The position numbers were made by a program, and so were the translations under genes. A stretch of 64,000 bases of DNA, taken from positions 310,001 through 374,000 of the forward strand of contig CAWIHK010000005.1 of assembly GCA_963835935.1 (NCBI GenBank), read 5' to 3'. Below the pieces are notes generated by a model. That model ran no database searches, had not been told where the DNA came from, and saw only the letters and a list, made by a program, of their open reading frames with translations. Each line of letters begins with the position of its first letter. The stretch's first letter is position 1. Source of the DNA: CAWIHK01 sp963835935. GTDB lineage: Bacteria > Bacteroidota > Ignavibacteria > UBA10030 > CAVZMI01. Below, one piece after another: positions 42,347 through 50,201 of this stretch.

Positions 42347-43742
42347 TCTTTGTTTCCTTCCTATTCGATTCAATGCTATGTTTTTCCAGAGCGCCCTCGT
42401 GCTCAATCATTCGCACGTCTTTTAACGTTGCTTGCATAGATTCCTTCGTCCCATTAATATCCACAAGAACATTCTCGTACAATGTATCATACACAAATAA
42501 ACCAGCATCGTAATTTATTTTTAGTTCCTCATTCAACTGGATATATTCTTTTTCGTACTGTTCAAGTCGATCTGGCAACGCCTTTTGCACGGCCTGCAAT
42601 TTGTTGTAAATAAGATTTTTATCTTCCGGCAATTTTCCACTCAGATCGATCTTCAAGCGTGCGAGTTTATATAGAGCATCTTTGACATCAGTCAGCGCTT
42701 TTTTTGCTTGTTCGATTTCTTTTTCTACAATGGCAATTTTCGCCAAAATTCTCCCTTTCCGCCCGATATGAACTTTGGTGAGTGAGTATTGGTCACTGCC
42801 GAGAGATTTGACATGAATTTCGGATAAGGCATCTAACGAGCCGCCGACCACAGATGCTTTGGCGGCATTTATTTTGTCGCCTGCGTTAATGGTGCCATTC
42901 ACACAATATTGAATAATTGTGACATTTTTTTCTGTGTTGATAGTTTGATTTAAAACGAACCCCAAGGTAACATCGCCTTTTGCATTCAGAATACCTTTAC
43001 TATGTCCGATAAATCCTTTTTTAATTATAACATCACCGCCGACCTCAAGTTGAGCATCCTCAACATTTCCTTGAACTTCAAGATTCCCTTTTACCTTCAC
43101 ATTAAAACCAGTTTTAATATCGCCCCGCACAATCAATGATCCTACAAAATCGATGTCACCGGTAGAAAAAGCAATATCACCTGGAATGGTGAGAACTGTT
43201 TCAATTTCAATAGCGCTCGATGTGCGAATAATGTGTCCGTCTCCTGTTGCTACGATTATCGAAGGATCTTCTTCAGAAACCATCGTATTCTTCGCTGCCC
43301 GTAAATAAACCGGCTTGCCGGGATAAGGAGGAATCTCTAAATCTGTGACGGTTTTTCCCGGTGTTCCTTGTCCAGGTGGTATAATACGTGCAAGTTTCAT
43401 CCCCTTGACGGCATTCATAATTTTGAAGACTCTATTTTCTGCATTGGCAGTCTGCTTCTTATCAACCGTCCCTTCAGTATCATAAAGATATTCGATATGC
43501 CCGCTCTCTCCTTGAATCGATTTAATACCTTCTGCTAACGCGACGGAACCACCCACAGTCTGTTGTTCGAAAAGAGCCATCAGATTTTCTTTTATTCCGA
43601 AAACTACACCATTATCGGTCAGCGATTGTCGTAGATCTTCTTCCGAAATGGCTTCAGTATCTTTTGGATCTGTGCGGCGAACAAAAGCGGCGAGTCCGTC
43701 CCGCGAGATCACTACTGTGAGTGATGTTTTAACATTTTCCAT
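42339..43742 (-). CDS. FapA/DUF342 family protein
   Basis: A 467-residue protein of the DUF342 (FapA) family. Residues about 80-180 hold the wing region with GMKLARIIPPGQGTPGKTV, and about 185-330 a right-handed beta-helix with repeated strands (DIDFVGSLIVRGDIKTGFNV, KGNLEVQGNVEDAQLEVGGD, NAKGDVTLGFVLNQTINTEK). A C-terminal coiled coil follows. The family is common near motility and surface genes; in some bacteria members affect cell-surface or signalling assembly. Its role here is unknown. It follows cheW by 15 nt. Confidence 0.85.
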   Translation of the reverse strand: MENVKTSLTVVISRDGLAAFVRRTDPKDTEAISEEDLRQSLTDNGVVFGIKENLMALFEQQTVGGSVALAEGIKSIQGESGHIEYLYDTEGTVDKKQTANAENRVFKIMNAVKGMKLARIIPPGQGTPGKTVTDLEIPPYPGKPVYLRAAKNTMVSEEDPSIIVATGDGHIIRTSSAIEIETVLTIPGDIAFSTGDIDFVGSLIVRGDIKTGFNVKVKGNLEVQGNVEDAQLEVGGDVIIKKGFIGHSKGILNAKGDVTLGFVLNQTINTEKNVTIIQYCVNGTINAGDKINAAKASVVGGSLDALSEIHVKSLGSDQYSLTKVHIGRKGRILAKIAIVEKEIEQAKKALTDVKDALYKLARLKIDLSGKLPEDKNLIYNKLQAVQKALPDRLEQYEKEYIQLNEELKINYDAGLFVYDTLYENVLVDINGTKESMQATLKDVRMIEHEGALEKHSIESNRKETKNG

Positions 43743-43757
43743 ATTGCTGTTATATGA

Positions 43758-44249
43758 TTATGCCACTTCCTTGAGAGCGTTATGCTCTTCGAAAGAAAAT
43801 ACTTTTTCAAGATCCAAAAGAATTAATAAACGGTCGTCAAGTTTACCAACGGCTACGATGTAATCGGTATGGATACCGGACACTACCGAAGGCGGTGGCT
43901 CTGTAACTCCCTTTGGAATCCGGAGTACTTCACGGACTGCATCGACTACAAATCCGACAACGTTTCCATGCAGCTCGACGACAATGATGCGTGTGTTCTT
44001 GTCGTGTTCTTTTCGTTTCATCCCGAAGCGGGTCCTCAGATCGATGATCGGTATTACTTTTCCCCGAAGGTTGATCACACCGTCGACAAAAGCCGGTGCG
44101 TTTGGAACTGTAGTGATCGTAACCATACGGTTAATTTCCTGAACCTGAAGAATATTAACTCCAAATTCTTCTTCGCCGATATTGAAACTCACAAGCTGCA
44201 GTAACTCGTCCGAGGTGTTTTCAATTTTTTTCTCTGTCATGCTCGCCAT
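43758..44249 (-). CDS. cheW: Chemotaxis adaptor CheW
   Basis: A 163-residue CheW: LVSFNIGEEEFGVNILQVQE, then FVDGVINLRGKVIPIIDLRT and VGFVVDAVREVLRIP, the standard two beta-barrel subdomains. CheW couples CheA to chemoreceptors. It starts at an ATG with AGGAG upstream, 18 nt after the zinc-ribbon gene. No chemoreceptor gene lies in the window, so receptors are encoded elsewhere. Confidence 0.96.
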   Translation of the reverse strand: MASMTEKKIENTSDELLQLVSFNIGEEEFGVNILQVQEINRMVTITTVPNAPAFVDGVINLRGKVIPIIDLRTRFGMKRKEHDKNTRIIVVELHGNVVGFVVDAVREVLRIPKGVTEPPPSVVSGIHTDYIVAVGKLDDRLLILLDLEKVFSFEEHNALKEVA

Positions 44250-44267
44250 CGTTCTTTCACTCCTGTA

Positions 44268-44456
44268 TTAATTACTTTCGTCGTCTTCTTCTTCCTGATA
44301 AAAACCGTAATCTGTTTCGATCACAGTTCCTTTTCCCTGGCAGCGGTAGCAAACCGTCAAGAAAAGTCCCTCTTCAGTCTCTACGATTCCCACGATACGC
44401 GCCCCTCGACATCGTTCGCAGACAACCTCTCTCTCATGTCTATGTAGATGTTCCAT
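44268..44456 (-). CDS. Small two-CxxC zinc-ribbon protein
   Basis: A 62-residue protein with two CxxC knuckles: CERCRGARIVG near residues 13-23 and CYRCQGKGTVI near 36-46. The CxxCxG form of the knuckles is like one DnaJ-type zinc-finger module, so one Zn ion is likely bound. The tail is acidic. It sits between cheW (18 nt) and the 75-residue ORF and could be a regulator or chaperone cofactor of the che operon. I recognise no named family. Confidence 0.65.
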   Translation of the reverse strand: MEHLHRHEREVVCERCRGARIVGIVETEEGLFLTVCYRCQGKGTVIETDYGFYQEEEDDESN

Positions 44457-44502
44457 AGTAAACCCCCTTCACTCTCATTATCGGCAATCCGGGAACGAAG
44501 CT

Positions 44503-44730
44503 TTAACGCGGAACGATCTTTCCTTCCGCATGGACTGCGTATGACCCATAGATATCCTCGCCCATCCCTTCCTCATTATTCCCCAATTTAAAACGTGCTA
44601 CAAGCTCCTGTAAATGACTTGTTAATTTGATTAGGTCATCACCAACCGGTCTATTAATTGAATGCCTTCGGTTGTTTTTTGAATAAATATTGACATTGAC
44701 TGAATAGTTCGTCATATCAATTTCCGACAT
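44503..44730 (-). CDS. Small protein with a chemoreceptor-like tail motif
   Basis: A 75-residue polar protein. The segment LTSHLQELVARFKLG (about residues 36-50) looks like the last helix of many methyl-accepting chemotaxis proteins, which end in LQELV-RFK-type sequences. The first 30 residues (VNVNIYSKNNRRHSI) are unlike receptors. It could be a receptor remnant or a small adaptor that mimics the receptor tip. The start overlaps the end of the periplasmic-protein gene by 14 nt; it ends 46 nt before the zinc-ribbon gene. Confidence 0.5.
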   Translation of the reverse strand: MSEIDMTNYSVNVNIYSKNNRRHSINRPVGDDLIKLTSHLQELVARFKLGNNEEGMGEDIYGSYAVHAEGKIVPR

Positions 44731-45334
44731 ATTTTACTTTTTCCTTGTACTCCTCTGGAATCGTGATCTGGAAAAATTGTGCCAATTTATTATTGAGATA
44801 AATTTCTAATTTTCCATCGGTAACTTTCAACGCACATAGAGCCCCTTCACCGGCTAAATCGGGTGTCGGAACCATTAATGGAATCCGATCGAGTGCAGCG
44901 TTTTTAAAAAGAAATTCTTTGCCGGCCGCACTAAGAATATTATCATCCATTCCTGGAACCCAAAGAAAGTCCAGATGATGATCGCTGATAGCAGATCGGT
45001 ATTGTGTCGAATAATCCGACATACTTTTCACTTCTATGAGAACGATGTTCAATTGAAGAATTGCTGCGCCCTTTTGGGCCTTTTTCAATAGGGCCTCGTT
45101 TTTTTCAGGATTACAAAGTATCCCCACAGTTTTCATATCAGGGACAATAACTTTCATTGTGCCTAACGATTGCATCACCGATGGACCTTCTTCCTGTGCA
45201 TAGACACAAAAAACAATGCAAGCTTTTATGATCAGAACGAATATAAGCCTGCTAAATATTTTTTCGCAACTCAATATACGATCTCCTCCTGGGATTGCTA
45301 ACTTTAATAACGGATTTCCGGCCACTTTCTTCAT
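44717..45334 (-). CDS. Periplasmic substrate-binding-like protein
   Basis: A 205-residue protein with a hydrophobic N-terminal segment (FSRLIFVLIIKACIVFCVYA) consistent with a signal peptide or anchor. The domain after it has VGILCNPEKNEALLKKAQKG and SAISDHHLDFLWVPGMDDNI, which resemble ABC substrate-binding proteins of the pfam04392 type. Some of these act as ligand sensors rather than transporters. I used the ATG at 45334, just past the response regulator stop; a longer frame to 45385 overlaps that gene. In this position it may present a ligand to a receptor. Confidence 0.6.
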   Translation of the reverse strand: MKKVAGNPLLKLAIPGGDRILSCEKIFSRLIFVLIIKACIVFCVYAQEEGPSVMQSLGTMKVIVPDMKTVGILCNPEKNEALLKKAQKGAAILQLNIVLIEVKSMSDYSTQYRSAISDHHLDFLWVPGMDDNILSAAGKEFLFKNAALDRIPLMVPTPDLAGEGALCALKVTDGKLEIYLNNKLAQFFQITIPEEYKEKVKYVGN

Positions 45335-45338
45335 TACG

Positions 45339-45758
45339 TTACATCGCAGTTCTTCGATCCTGATGTTGACGAACTGCATTAGCAATTGAATCCTCGAGTT
45401 GTGTTAAGTTTAACGGTTTAGAGAAAATATTGGCTATCCCTTCACGATGAGCTTCCTCCATCATTTCTTCATCGTTATAACCGGATATAAGCACAGCTGC
45501 AAAATCTTTTCCTTGTTTTCGGAGTTCCCGGCAAAGCCGCAATCCATCCATATCTTCCATACGGTAATCTGTTATGAGAACGTCGAAAGGATATTGAGAT
45601 GCATGTTCAAGCGCTTCTTCACCCGAACATGCGACTTGCACATCATACCCAGTGTAAATAAAAATAGCCTGTAATGAATAGCGTAGTAAATCATCATCAT
45701 CAACAAGTAAAATTTTCGCCCGACTTGTCAAGTTACACCCCGACTTTGCTTGGATCAA
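45339..45758 (-). CDS. Response regulator, receiver domain only
   Basis: A receiver-domain protein of up to 139 residues: ILLVDDDDLLRYSLQAIF, then DVLITDYRMEDMDGLRL around the phosphoacceptor Asp, LISGYNDEE and NIFSKPLNL. No output domain follows. The longest frame begins at a TTG at 45758; another TTG at 45731 has GGGG 6 nt upstream and starts closer to the domain, so the N-terminus is uncertain. It is the first gene of the che operon, behind a sigma-28-like promoter at 45798. Confidence 0.85.
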   Translation of the reverse strand: MIQAKSGCNLTSRAKILLVDDDDLLRYSLQAIFIYTGYDVQVACSGEEALEHASQYPFDVLITDYRMEDMDGLRLCRELRKQGKDFAAVLISGYNDEEMMEEAHREGIANIFSKPLNLTQLEDSIANAVRQHQDRRTAM

Positions 45759-45797
45759 TGTCTATTTTATTTGAGTTAACACTCGTATTTATTGTTA

Positions 45798-45825
45798 TTA
45801 TCGGTGTTAAAGTTGAAGAAGATTA
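45798..45825 (-). promoter_or_regulatory. Possible sigma-28 promoter of the che operon
   Basis: The minus strand reads TAATCTTC, 12 nt, ACCGATAA. The -10 part matches GCCGATAA at seven of eight positions; the -35 part matches TAAAGTTT at five of eight, and the spacer is one longer than usual. It lies 40-70 nt upstream of the response regulator, the first gene of the operon. Confidence 0.45.
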
Positions 45826-45986
45826 GCTCAAAAGTAATAGTTCAGGCGAGTAAAAAAACCTTTTATTCTATAATTTTCACGCTAATTTTGAGGGATGTTC
45901 AGTTAGTGTCTTCTACTAGGTGGTTCATGGTATTATATTTATATATAGATAAGATTTCCGGTAAAAAAATCGGAATTCAGAGAAGC

Positions 45987-47408
45987 TTAATTTTTTTCTC
46001 CTGCAATAAATGATTTTGGTTGAGTTTGGATTCCCATTTGTTCCATCCGATATCGAAGTTTCGAGCGTGTTAACCCGAGAATTTTTGCGGCCTTTACTTG
46101 ATTCCCGCCTGTAATTTCAAGTGTTTTTAATATAAGAGTTTTCATTATTTTCGACATTGAAATACCAGTTGCAGGAATCTCAAGAACAAAGTCATCACCG
46201 CCCAACGACGAACCATTAGTAGAATGGCCGGACTCATGTCGAATGAAAGAAAAATGATGCGGCTGAATGACGTTATCAGCTTCCACTAATACAACACGTT
46301 CGATTACATTTCGAAGTTCACGCACATTTCCCTTCCAAAAATGTCGCTCAAGCATATCCAACGCATCGCGATTGATGCCATGCACATGCCGGTTAAACTT
46401 TATATTAAATTCTTCAATGAAAGCATTGACAAGAAGAATAACATCTTCACGTCGTTCCCGGAGCGGCGGTATCTTGAACGATGCGACATTCAATCTATAA
46501 TAGAGATCCTCGCGAAATGCACCTCTCTCAACTTCTTTCCACAATTCACGATTTGTTGCCGCGATCACTCGCGCATTCGCGACTATTTCTTTAGAACCAC
46601 CGAGGCGATAAAATTTTTTATCCTGCAGCACACGGAGCAATTTAACCTGCATATCGAGAGCAAGCTCTGAAATTTCATCTAGAAAAATAATGCCGCCGAT
46701 CGCGAGCTCAAATTTCCCCTGTTTCATTCGTTCCGTCGCACCGGTAAAAGCTCCTTTTTCATAACCAAAGAATTCGCTTTCGGCAAGATCCTTCGGTATC
46801 GCACCGCAGTTCACAGAAATAAACGGACCTTCAGAACGCAAACTCGATCGGTGAATGAACCGGGCAAGAAGTTCTTTCCCAACACCACTTTCACCTTCGA
46901 TAAGAACCGTCGTATCTTCACTGTGAGCTAACCGTTCAGCCAGGCGCAATGTTTCTTGCAGCGTTTTACTTTTACCAATAATTTCTTTCGTTTGGAGCTG
47001 ACCATCGAGTTCGGTTTTTAATCGCCTGACTTCGCGTTGCAACGAAACAGTGCGAAGCGCTTTTTTCATGATCAAATCGAGTTGATCAAGATCGATCGGC
47101 TTGACAATAAAATCCTCAGCGCCTCGTTTCATCGCTTCGACTGCAAGTTTTACGTCGGAGTAAGCCGTGATCATGATGACGGGAATCGTGCTGTCCGCAT
47201 TCTTCATAGCTTGCAGGATATCGATTCCGTTTGCATCGCCCAAATAGATGTCCAAGAGAATGATATCAGGATGAACGGTTTGAACAGTCTGCAGGGCCAA
47301 ACCTCCTTGTGAACATACCGAGACATCGTAACCAGAATGTTCGAGTACCGGCTGTAACGAACCGGTTAACAACTCATCATCATCGACTAATAATATCCGA
47401 TGTTTCAC
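45987..47408 (-). CDS. NtrC-family sigma-54 activator (FlrC/FlgR-like)
   Basis: A 473-residue regulator with three domains. The receiver (1-120) has VDDDELL and ILLDIYLGDANG with Asp53. The AAA+ domain (about 140-375) has Walker A GESGVGKE and the GAFTGA loop that contacts sigma-54. The C-terminal Fis-type helix-turn-helix reads GNQVKAAKILGLTRSKLRYR. Sigma-54-type promoters at 21076 and 35290 are its probable targets. It overlaps the partner kinase gene by 29 nt and resembles FlrC and FlgR in role. Whether it also acts outside motility cannot be told here. Confidence 0.92.
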   Translation of the reverse strand: MKHRILLVDDDELLTGSLQPVLEHSGYDVSVCSQGGLALQTVQTVHPDIILLDIYLGDANGIDILQAMKNADSTIPVIMITAYSDVKLAVEAMKRGAEDFIVKPIDLDQLDLIMKKALRTVSLQREVRRLKTELDGQLQTKEIIGKSKTLQETLRLAERLAHSEDTTVLIEGESGVGKELLARFIHRSSLRSEGPFISVNCGAIPKDLAESEFFGYEKGAFTGATERMKQGKFELAIGGIIFLDEISELALDMQVKLLRVLQDKKFYRLGGSKEIVANARVIAATNRELWKEVERGAFREDLYYRLNVASFKIPPLRERREDVILLVNAFIEEFNIKFNRHVHGINRDALDMLERHFWKGNVRELRNVIERVVLVEADNVIQPHHFSFIRHESGHSTNGSSLGGDDFVLEIPATGISMSKIMKTLILKTLEITGGNQVKAAKILGLTRSKLRYRMEQMGIQTQPKSFIAGEKN

Positions 47409-48984
47409 TCTTCTTTTCCTCCGGTTTATGGATTATCGCTGGGAACACAAAGCGAAATGTAGTTCCCTTTCCTTGCTCGCTTGTAACATCAATAGTTGCT
47501 TTGTGAAAACTCAGAATCTGTTGAGAAACAGATAAACCAAGTCCTGTGCCGCTGGCCTTCTTTGTAAAAAACGGTTCGAAGATCTTTTTCACCTCATCTT
47601 TGCTCATCCCTTCGCCGTTATCGGAAACAGTGACGCAGACTCCGGGAACATCGTTTGCCATTACTGCAAGCTGACTTTTGATAACAATTTCACCTTTACC
47701 ACGAATGGCATCCGCGGCATTACTTAACAAATTCACAATCACTTGTTGAATCTGTTTGAAATCGACCAATATCATAGGAAGATTTTCTTCGAGATCAAGT
47801 GATACTTTTGCATTCTTTTTTTCCATCGAAACCTTTGCCAATGGTACCGTGACACGGATAATGTCGTTAATGTTATGCGGTTTAAAAACAGGACGTGTTG
47901 GTTTTGCAAAGTTGAGTGTTGCACTCACGATACCATCAATACGTTCAACGCCGACGAGCGCTGTTTCAACGACCTTCCGTTCCTGCTGAAGATCTGCGTT
48001 CAACGTTCTTAATAAAAACTGCAGATTGATATTAATTGCGGCAAGAGGATTTCTAATTTCATGTGCAATACCGGCTGAAAGTTCGCCAAGAAGCGCCAGC
48101 CGTTCGGCTTGTAATAATTTTTCTTTGAGTTTACGTTGCTCGGTCACATCACGAACGAATGCCATCACGACACTGTGTTCCGAAGTATCGATACGACTTG
48201 CAGAAACTTCCGCAAATATTTCTGTCGACTGGAGAGTTGACACCTCGCATTCATAGAACACGGGCATTTCTTTGGTCAGCACTTGTTCGAGCACCGGTTC
48301 AAAAAATAAAAACCGCTGTCCGAGAATTTCCGTCCGCGAGGTAAGAAACATTTTTTCGGCTTGCCGATTCGCATCAACAACAACCCAGGTAGACGGTTCC
48401 AATAAAAAAGTAGCGATGCTTGAGCTCTCAAATAAATTACGATAACGTTCGCGAGAAATCTGAAGCTCTTTATTTTTCTGACTCAGGATGTCGTTCACCT
48501 GTTCCAGTTCCGACATCTTATCTTCAAGCTTTTTTATCAATACTGCATTATAACCTTTCAGGTATTCCGATTCCTCGGCACTACGGTTGGAATCCTGTTC
48601 TTCTCTTTTTTCTGTCCCTGAAGATTTTGTTGCTTGGTTGACGGCATCGACCAAAACAGAAATATCGATTGGTTTAATGAGATATCGTTCAGCACCGAGA
48701 CTTCGGGCAAATTGTTCGTCTTCGGGGTCGATATAATTAGCAGTATAAAAAATGAACGGTATAGATTTGAATTGAGGATGCTTTTTTACTTCACGACAAA
48801 ATTGAAATCCGTCCATCTTGGGCATCAGAACATCGGAGATGATTAGCTCCACATCGTTCGATGCTAATTGTTCAAGTCCATCCAGGCCATTCATAGCTCG
48901 GACAGTGGAGAAATTATAAGTTGTAAGGATATTGTCAAGAAGATCCAAACTTTCTTTAATATCGTCCACTATTAATATTTTCAT
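47380..48984 (-). CDS. Receiver-PAS histidine kinase, partner of the NtrC-type regulator
   Basis: A 534-residue soluble kinase with an unusual order: receiver domain first (MKILIVDDIKESLDLLDNIL, phosphoacceptor Asp51), a coiled coil (about 140-175), PAS (about 180-285), HisKA with His308 in GIAHEIRNPL, and HATPase (SDNGEGM, FEPFFTKKASGTGLGL). I used the ATG at 48984, where the receiver begins. No membrane segments are visible. The 29-nt overlap with the activator indicates a cognate pair, as in FlrB-FlrC or FlgS-FlgR. Confidence 0.9.
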   Translation of the reverse strand: MKILIVDDIKESLDLLDNILTTYNFSTVRAMNGLDGLEQLASNDVELIISDVLMPKMDGFQFCREVKKHPQFKSIPFIFYTANYIDPEDEQFARSLGAERYLIKPIDISVLVDAVNQATKSSGTEKREEQDSNRSAEESEYLKGYNAVLIKKLEDKMSELEQVNDILSQKNKELQISRERYRNLFESSSIATFLLEPSTWVVVDANRQAEKMFLTSRTEILGQRFLFFEPVLEQVLTKEMPVFYECEVSTLQSTEIFAEVSASRIDTSEHSVVMAFVRDVTEQRKLKEKLLQAERLALLGELSAGIAHEIRNPLAAININLQFLLRTLNADLQQERKVVETALVGVERIDGIVSATLNFAKPTRPVFKPHNINDIIRVTVPLAKVSMEKKNAKVSLDLEENLPMILVDFKQIQQVIVNLLSNAADAIRGKGEIVIKSQLAVMANDVPGVCVTVSDNGEGMSKDEVKKIFEPFFTKKASGTGLGLSVSQQILSFHKATIDVTSEQGKGTTFRFVFPAIIHKPEEKKSETSDIISR

Positions 48985-49122
48985 GTCCCGTCCTAAACCA
49001 ATCAATTCAGACCAACAATGAATGATCCGAAGAATGCTTAATAATAACCATCTGATTACTTTTATTCAAGAGGAAAAAATAAAAAAGTGAAAATTACTCA
49101 AAATAGTTTTTAGAAGGCTATT

Positions 49123-49153
49123 ATTATACAGAAAATGGTAAAAAGCAGGTCAA
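49123..49153 (-). promoter_or_regulatory. Possible housekeeping promoter of the kinase/NtrC pair
   Basis: TTGACC and TATAAT stand on the minus strand 19 nt apart, 140-170 nt upstream of the kinase ATG. The -10 box is perfect but the spacer is longer than the ideal 17, so the call is tentative. Confidence 0.35.
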
Positions 49154-49186
49154 ATGATGTGTGAATTTATATCATTTTAACATCTT

Positions 49187-49444
49187 TTATCGATTCAACA
49201 CCCGATAGATCGCATCGGCAACTTTTTCAAGTACTTCTTTTTTCTGGTAGTAACCAGAGTCGATTTTCGTGCGAACATCATTCAACTTTTGTTCGCTTTG
49301 TGTTTGATACATCTGTTGCGCTTCAGACGAAATTTGCACGTTAGCGCTCGCCGTCTTGCGATCATCTTTCTTTTGTTTTTCACGACGTTCCGGCACACGT
49401 TCTTCTTGCTGGATGCGGCCGTGTAGTATGTCATATATTCGCAT
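49187..49444 (-). CDS. flgM: Anti-sigma-28 factor FlgM
   Basis: An 85-residue, largely disordered protein with the FlgM C-terminal signature: VQISSEAQQMYQTQ, then NDVRTKIDSGYYQKKEVLEK and VADAIYRVL. FlgM binds FliA and is exported through the finished hook, releasing late genes. The N-terminal half is basic and not conserved. It is 11 nt downstream of the FliT-like gene and is the last gene of the filament operon, so FlgM level follows filament gene expression. Confidence 0.88.
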   Translation of the reverse strand: MRIYDILHGRIQQEERVPERREKQKKDDRKTASANVQISSEAQQMYQTQSEQKLNDVRTKIDSGYYQKKEVLEKVADAIYRVLNR

Positions 49445-49455
49445 TACATTATTCC

Positions 49456-49779
49456 TTATTTCGAATACTTCAGCACCAATTTTTGCTTATCAATATCTTT
49501 GAGTTTGTGAATTATTTCCTCTTTCTGTTGTGCAATAAGCATTTGAGTTTCGTAGTCGAGTTCTTGAATCACTGTGACTAATTCCCTTCGTTCTGTCGGA
49601 TTAAGTTGATTCGAAACAGGTGAAGCATCCTTAAGGATTTTTCCCCGTGTGGTGATTGCGTCTTCAAGTGCTTCTAATTGTTGTTCACGTGCAGACTGAT
49701 TTATTATCCGCGTTGCCTCTAAGAGTGAAGCAAACATTTCGCGTGCTTTTTGTTCCTGCGTATTATTATGACCTATCAT
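49456..49779 (-). CDS. FliT-like export chaperone
   Basis: A 107-residue all-helical protein. AREQQLEALEDAITTRGKIL followed by a long helix with Gln and Lys fits FliT/FlgN-type chaperones, which bind FliD and escort it to export. The family is weakly conserved, so context (two genes from fliD, next to flgM) carries most of the weight. No membrane segment or signal is present. Confidence 0.65.
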   Translation of the reverse strand: MIGHNNTQEQKAREMFASLLEATRIINQSAREQQLEALEDAITTRGKILKDASPVSNQLNPTERRELVTVIQELDYETQMLIAQQKEEIIHKLKDIDKQKLVLKYSK

Positions 49780-49787
49780 AATCCATC

Positions 49788-50174
49788 TTATACATGTTTA
49801 TCTACCAGTGCACCTATCAACTCTTTCATGTGTTCCGAAAGGCGAAGCATTTCTTCCGGCGGAATTTGCCGAATCAATTTCCCGCTATCATTATCAATAA
49901 TTTTAATAACATTTTTTCCTGCTTTGTCATCAAAAGAAAAACTCAAGCTGGTACTCAAAGGTCTAACGATTGAATTTGCTTCATCAGCAACTTGTTTAAT
50001 TATTTCTTCCGGGATCTCCTGGGGCGCTGCCGGTGGCGGCCCTTTTTCCTGGTTTTTTATTTCATCTGTTTTTGTTGTTGATACATCTTTTTTTGTCGGT
50101 ACCTCGGCAACCGGTACCACATCTACTGCCGCAATATCTTGTATCATGGTATACCTCCCATCCCTAGGAGACAT
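49788..50174 (-). CDS. flaG: FlaG family protein
   Basis: A 128-residue protein whose C-terminal half fits FlaG: LSFSFDDKAGKNVIKIIDND, then SGKLIRQIPPEEMLRLSEHM. The N-terminal half is Pro/Lys-rich and disordered. FlaG members affect filament length in some polar flagellates, though the mechanism is unclear. It lies 27 nt downstream of fliD and 8 nt upstream of the FliT-like gene. Confidence 0.88.
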   Translation of the reverse strand: MSPRDGRYTMIQDIAAVDVVPVAEVPTKKDVSTTKTDEIKNQEKGPPPAAPQEIPEEIIKQVADEANSIVRPLSTSLSFSFDDKAGKNVIKIIDNDSGKLIRQIPPEEMLRLSEHMKELIGALVDKHV

Positions 50175-50201
50175 CCTCGTGTCCTTGATGGTTGTTTACT
50201 A

